Origin: Gp6-AA40 sp050742535
GTDB lineage: Bacteria; Acidobacteriota; Vicinamibacteria; Vicinamibacterales; UBA2999
NCBI GenBank assembly: GCA_050742535.1
Contig: JBOGIQ010000273.1
Location: 1 to 8,332 of the forward strand
Length of the DNA: 8,332 nucleotides
Reading direction: 5' to 3'
Numbering within the stretch: position 1 is the stretch's first letter; every line of letters begins with the position of its first letter. The notes under the pieces are model-generated. The model saw nothing but the letters and a program-made list of their open reading frames with translations. It did not search any database and was not told the DNA's origin. Positions 5,558 to 8,332 of this stretch are shown here, in pieces. Both the position numbers and the translations under genes were made by a program.

Positions 5558-6456
5558 CCGCTTCGCGCACGGCGATCGTCGGAACTGGCCGGGTCGCTCA
5601 GGCGTTCGGGCGGCTTCTGGCTGACGCCGGCATCGCGCCCGTTGCGGTCGCCGGTCGGACGCCGGATCATGCGCACCGTGCCGCAGCCTTCATCGCCGGT
5701 TCGGGTCCGCCTGAAGGCGGACACTACGGCGGGCTGGTGGTAAAGCCGGCCCTCATCCGAGACGTTCCAGCACTGGCAGACCGGGTGCTCATCGCCGTCG
5801 CCGACGATGCCATCACGGCGGTGGCGGAAGAGCTGGCGCGGAGCGGGATGCGCGGCGGCATTGCACTCCACACGTCGGGCGCCCACGGTCCAGAGTCGCT
5901 CGGCGCTCTCGCCGCCCAGGGCGTCTCGTGCGGCATCGTTCATCCGCTGCAGACCGTGGCCGATCCGGACCGTGGGATCTCGGCATTGCGCGGCGCCAGT
6001 TTCGGCATCAGCGGCGACGCGGCAGCCGTTGAATGGGCCGGGCAGCTGGTGGAGGCCGCCGGCGGAACCCCACTGCGGATCCGCGAGAAGGGATTTGCGT
6101 CCTACCACGCAGGTGCGGTGATGGCCAGCAATGCGGTCATCGCAGCCATCGATGCGGCCGTCGCGTTATTTGCCGCGGCGGGCATCGAGCGCGGCGCGGC
6201 GCTTCAGGCCCTGCGGCCGTTGTGCCTGACGAGCGCGCAGAACGCGTTCGAGATGGGGCCCGAGGCGGCGTTGACGGGTCCCGTGCAACGTGGGGACGCT
6301 GCCACGGTTCGCGCTCACGTCGCGGCACTGGCCGGCGTTCCGCGGCCGGTCGCGGACCTGTATCGTGCGTCGGCACGTGCGCTCGTCGACATCGCGCGGC
6401 GCCGCGGTCTCAACGGCACGTCAGCCCTGGCGATTGAAAGAGCACTCGAGGGCTGA
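5554..6456 (+). CDS. Rossmann-like/DUF2520 protein, candidate ketopantoate reductase
   Basis: This 300-residue predicted cytoplasmic NAD(P)-binding protein has an N-terminal Rossmann-like domain and a C-terminal helical DUF2520 domain. The nucleotide-binding loop is G10-T-G-R-V-A15. Further family blocks are VAGR (32-35), LIAVADDAI (79-87, usually VPDDAI), L-H-T-S-G-A (105-110), HPLQT (130-134) and F-A-S-Y-H-A-G-A-V-M-A-S-N (181-193), with Lys179, His185 and Asn193 as likely functional residues. It sits between the hydrolase (ATGA overlap, coupled) and panB (69 bases). No panE is visible, so the context suggests that this enzyme reduces ketopantoate to pantoate. That is inference: DUF2520 proteins are not biochemically assigned as far as I know. 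Residues about 50-59 (SGPPEGGHYG) are encoded by a REP-like hairpin and look like an insertion in the loop before the strand LIAVADDAI. The reading frame is preserved, so the protein is probably still functional. Confidence 0.92.
   Translation: MTASRTAIVGTGRVAQAFGRLLADAGIAPVAVAGRTPDHAHRAAAFIAGSGPPEGGHYGGLVVKPALIRDVPALADRVLIAVADDAITAVAEELARSGMRGGIALHTSGAHGPESLGALAAQGVSCGIVHPLQTVADPDRGISALRGASFGISGDAAAVEWAGQLVEAAGGTPLRIREKGFASYHAGAVMASNAVIAAIDAAVALFAAAGIERGAALQALRPLCLTSAQNAFEMGPEAALTGPVQRGDAATVRAHVAALAGVPRPVADLYRASARALVDIARRRGLNGTSALAIERALEG
5705..5728. repeat. REP-like hairpin inserted in frame in the DUF2520 gene
   Basis: GTCCGCC (5705-5711) and GGCGGAC (5716-5722) form a perfect 7-bp stem around a TGAA loop, followed by ACTACG. 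Nineteen of 23 bases match the element at 8211-8233, and two of the four differences form one compensating stem pair. Read in the gene frame it gives G-P-P-E-G-G-H-Y-G. I recall this peptide and its opposite-strand reading as very common in Vicinamibacteria proteins, but I have not checked that here. Confidence 0.65.
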
Positions 6457-6491
6457 CGCGAACCCGGAAGCAGAATCGAACGTGAACACGA

Positions 6492-6507
6492 ACTGAGCAC
6501 TGAGCAC
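6492..6507 (+). repeat. Short 7-base tandem repeat upstream of panB
   Basis: ACTGAGC occurs twice in direct tandem (6492-6498, 6499-6505), followed by AC, in the 69-base gap before panB. It may be a remnant of a slipped-strand repeat or part of a dispersed element. No function is evident. Confidence 0.4.
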
Positions 6508-6509
6508 GT

Positions 6510-6516
6510 GGAAGGG
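6510..6516 (+). promoter_or_regulatory. Shine-Dalgarno GGAAGGG of panB
   Basis: This purine run lies 9 bases before ATG 6526 and supports that start over the in-frame ATG at 6541. Confidence 0.6.
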
Positions 6517-6525
6517 TGAACTGCG

Positions 6526-7371
6526 ATGGAATCGAAGAAGATGCGCGTGCCGGATTTCACTGCCCGCAAACGTCGTGGCGAGAAGATCGTCATGCTCACC
6601 GCCTACGACGCGACGATGGCGCGGCTGCTCGATCGTGCGGGTGTGGACGCGCTGCTCGTGGGCGACTCGCTCGGCACGGTCATCCTCGGCCTGGAAACGA
6701 CGCTGCCCGTGACGCTGGATGCCGTCGTGCACCACACACGCGCCGTCGTCCGCGGCGCCGAGCGTGCGTTCGTCATCGCTGACATGCCGTTCCTCACCTT
6801 CCAGATCAGCGTGGCCGAGGCCGTTCGCAACGCCGGCCGGCTGCTGCAGGAAGGGGGGGCGGCGGCGGTCAAGCTCGAGGGCGGCCGCCCGGTCGCGGAT
6901 GTCGTGAAGCGGCTGGTCGACGTGGGCATCCCGGTGATGGGCCATCTCGGCCTGCAGCCACAGTCGGTGCACCACGCCGGCGGTTACGTGAAACAGGCGA
7001 CGCAGCCAGCGGCCGTTGACGCATTGATGATCGATGCGCTCGCGCTGCAGGATGCGGGCGCCTTCTCGCTCGTGCTCGAGTCGATTCCCGCCGACGTCGC
7101 CCGCACGGTCACCGGCGAGCTCGCGATTCCGACCATCGGCATTGGCGCCGGTCCGGACTGCGACGGGCAGATCCTGGTCAGCTACGACATGCTGGGACTC
7201 TTCGACGGGTTCGTACCGTCGTTCGTGCACCAGTACGCGAAGCTTGGCGATGCCGTGACGACCGCCACGCGTGAATACGCCGCGGACGTTCGCGCCGGCC
7301 GGTATCCCCAGCGCGCAAAGCCAGTGACCGCACCGCATGTCGCCGCCGGGAGTTCCAGCTCCGGTCAATGA
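6526..7371 (+). CDS. panB: Ketopantoate hydroxymethyltransferase
   Basis: PanB transfers a hydroxymethyl group from 5,10-methylenetetrahydrofolate to 2-oxoisovalerate (alpha-ketoisovalerate), making ketopantoate, the first committed step to pantothenate and CoA. The enzyme is cytoplasmic, Mg-dependent and decameric in studied species. The 281 residues are slightly longer than E. coli PanB (264) because of extra residues at both ends. All landmark motifs are intact: LTAYD (24-28), VGDSLG with Asp47 and ADMPF with Asp86 (metal ligands), VKLEGG with Lys116 and Glu118, GHLGLQPQSVH (139-149), LVLESIP with the proposed catalytic base Glu185, and IGIGAG then Y-D-M-L-G-L further on. The Ser-rich C-terminal tail is not conserved. 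The start is fixed by a good ribosome site. The stop overlaps the panC start by four bases (ATGA), so translation of the two is probably coupled. Confidence 0.98.
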   Translation: MESKKMRVPDFTARKRRGEKIVMLTAYDATMARLLDRAGVDALLVGDSLGTVILGLETTLPVTLDAVVHHTRAVVRGAERAFVIADMPFLTFQISVAEAVRNAGRLLQEGGAAAVKLEGGRPVADVVKRLVDVGIPVMGHLGLQPQSVHHAGGYVKQATQPAAVDALMIDALALQDAGAFSLVLESIPADVARTVTGELAIPTIGIGAGPDCDGQILVSYDMLGLFDGFVPSFVHQYAKLGDAVTTATREYAADVRAGRYPQRAKPVTAPHVAAGSSSSGQ

Positions 7372-8219
7372 GCGCGGAAGTCGCCGAGACCATCGCGCGC
7401 GTCCGCGCGTGGAGGGATGACCGCCGCCGCGCGGGGCAGCGGGTGGGGTTCGTGCCGACGATGGGGGCGCTGCATGAGGGCCATGCGCGCCTGATCGAAA
7501 CGGCGCGGCAGCGCGGCGATCACGTGGTCGTCAGCATCTTCGTCAACCCGCTGCAATTCGACCGCAAGGACGATCTCGAACGGTATCCGCGGACGCTCGA
7601 CGCCGACCTGCGCATCTGCAACGACCGTGGCGTCGAGCTGGTGTTCGCGCCGGCGGCCGGCGAGATGTCTCCGGTCGAGCCGCTCTGCACCGTGACCGTC
7701 AAGCGTGTCACGGACCGGCTGTGCGGGCAATTCCGGCCGGGCCACTTCGATGGCGTGGCGACAGTCGTGACGAAGCTGTTCGACATCGTCCAGCCCGATG
7801 TCGCGTATTTCGGCGAGAAGGACGCGCAGCAGCTGGCGGTGATCCGGCGGATGGTGGCCGACCTGAACATTCCCGTCGACATCGCCGGTGTGCCAACCGT
7901 GCGGGAGGCCGACGGCCTGGCCTTGAGCTCACGCAATGTTCGCCTGAGCGCGGAGGAACGGTCGAAGGCGATCGCCCTGTATCGCGCGCTGCGCGAAGCC
8001 GAACGCGCCATTGCCGGCGGCGAACACGACGCGCGCGCCGTCGAGCGGCTCGCCGCGGCGGTGATTCCTCAGGATGCCTCGCTCAGGCTAGAGTACCTGG
8101 AGGTCGTGGACCCTGTGGAACTGCAGCGCGTGGACAGAATCGAAGGAACGGTGCTCGTGGCTGGCGCCCTGTGGGTCGGAAATACGCGGTTGATCGACAA
8201 CCTGACGGTATCCGGCTGA
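7368..8219 (+). CDS. panC: Pantothenate synthetase (pantoate-beta-alanine ligase)
   Basis: PanC joins pantoate and beta-alanine using ATP, through a pantoyl-adenylate intermediate, in the cytoplasm. The 283 residues are the normal length. Seen in order: VPTMGALHEGH, with the H36-E-G-H39 adenylate-forming signature; FVNPLQF (58-64); YPRTL (73-77); RPGHFDGV (123-130); DVAYFGEKDAQQLAVIRRMV (144-163); and VREADGLALSSRN (178-190), whose S-S-R-N is the KMSKS-like loop. Gln63, Lys151, Gln155, Ser187 and Arg189 occupy expected ligand positions. The usual E-G-A/S-x-RPGHF reads C-G-Q-F-RPGHF, a mild deviation. The start overlaps the panB stop (ATGA). The last residues, VSG and the stop, are encoded by a REP-like hairpin, so the native end after LIDNL appears to have been replaced by repeat sequence. 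Confidence 0.98.
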   Translation: MSAEVAETIARVRAWRDDRRRAGQRVGFVPTMGALHEGHARLIETARQRGDHVVVSIFVNPLQFDRKDDLERYPRTLDADLRICNDRGVELVFAPAAGEMSPVEPLCTVTVKRVTDRLCGQFRPGHFDGVATVVTKLFDIVQPDVAYFGEKDAQQLAVIRRMVADLNIPVDIAGVPTVREADGLALSSRNVRLSAEERSKAIALYRALREAERAIAGGEHDARAVERLAAAVIPQDASLRLEYLEVVDPVELQRVDRIEGTVLVAGALWVGNTRLIDNLTVSG

Positions 8220-8244
8220 AGCCGGACTCCACGATATCCGGCTG
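8209..8244. repeat. REP-like hairpin spanning the panC stop, with a partial second copy
   Basis: CCGGC (8212-8216) and GCCGG (8221-8225) form the stem, extended by T8211/A8226. The loop TGAA contains the panC stop codon. The element matches the one at 5706-5728 at 19 of 23 bases. TATCCGGCTG occurs at 8209-8218 and again at 8235-8244, so part of the element is duplicated. It fills most of the 36-base panC-panD gap and could affect mRNA stability or panD translation. Confidence 0.6.
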
Positions 8245-8255
8245 CAGTCAAAGGT

Positions 8256-8332
8256 ATGAAACTACGCGCCATCCTCAAGTCCAAGATTCACCGCGCCATC
8301 GTCACCGGCGCGGACATCGATTACGTCGGCAG
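8256..8332 (+). CDS. panD: Aspartate 1-decarboxylase, N-terminal part (cut by the window end)
   Basis: PanD makes beta-alanine from L-aspartate, supplying the second substrate of PanC. Only 25 codons plus two bases are present. They read MKLRAILKSKIHRAIVTGAD followed by IDYVG, aligning with the E. coli PanD N-terminus with one extra residue. Lys10 corresponds to the substrate-binding Lys9, and Tyr23 to Tyr22. The sequence ends at Gly25 followed by AG, which fits the Gly-Ser pair where the proenzyme self-cleaves to form its pyruvoyl group; the serine codon itself is cut off. AAAGG ends only one base before the ATG, too close for an optimal ribosome site. Translation may therefore depend on readthrough from panC, 36 bases upstream, or on reinitiation near the hairpin. 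Confidence 0.95.
   Translation, partial: MKLRAILKSKIHRAIVTGADIDYVG

Noticed and set aside
6033..6437. Arg/Gly-rich plus-strand frame inside the DUF2520 gene
   Set aside because: Out-of-frame shadow; the DUF2520 frame carries all conserved motifs across the same stretch.
1..8332. CRISPR array, integrase, transposase, toxin-antitoxin or defence genes
   Set aside because: I saw no regularly spaced repeats and no such protein motifs; the only repeats are short hairpin elements.

Overview
The window looks like part of a GC-rich chromosome of a soil Acidobacteriota, most likely class Vicinamibacteria. This rests on three things: two copies of the TIGR03435 'soil-associated' secreted family, the short hairpin repeat that reads in protein as PPEGGHY or, on the other strand, VRLQPDT, and a pantothenate operon with a Rossmann/DUF2520 protein where panE is often found. 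The taxonomy is inferred from family knowledge and was not tested by a search.

Layout. Positions 1-216 are a non-coding leader. Positions 217-1056 (+) encode a secreted TIGR03435 protein. Positions 1139-1570 (+) encode a small membrane protein with a textbook K+-channel selectivity filter (TTTGYGD). Its stop codon directly abuts the stop of a second, convergent TIGR03435 gene (1571-2476, -). Upstream of that gene, on the same strand, are an 11-bp inverted repeat (2520-2558), a tiny cysteine-rich exported protein (2585-2800, -) and a YgfZ/GcvT-like folate-binding protein (2869-3876, -). This left half is a loose accessory-type neighbourhood, and by eye it is somewhat less GC-rich around 1600-2900.

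At about 3877-3898 transcription diverges, with only 22 bases between the preferred start codons. From there a tightly packed + strand operon runs to the end of the window: secreted alpha/beta hydrolase (3899-5557), Rossmann/DUF2520 oxidoreductase-like protein (5554-6456), panB (6526-7371), panC (7368-8219) and the first 25 codons of panD (8256 onward). Two junctions are ATGA overlaps (hydrolase/DUF2520 and panB/panC). PanB makes ketopantoate, PanD makes beta-alanine, and PanC joins pantoate to beta-alanine. The missing step, ketopantoate to pantoate (normally PanE), is the obvious candidate job for the DUF2520 protein.

The least ordinary signals are: (1) a REP-like hairpin inserted in frame into the DUF2520 gene; (2) a related copy whose loop contains the panC stop codon and which fills the panC-panD gap, with a compensatory stem-pair change between the two copies; (3) the possible non-orthologous ketopantoate reductase; (4) the ten-cysteine mini-protein, whose first six cysteines are spaced much like a CS-alpha-beta fold; and (5) an exported hydrolase translationally coupled to cofactor biosynthesis. 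I found no CRISPR array, tRNA, rRNA, transposase or phage gene.
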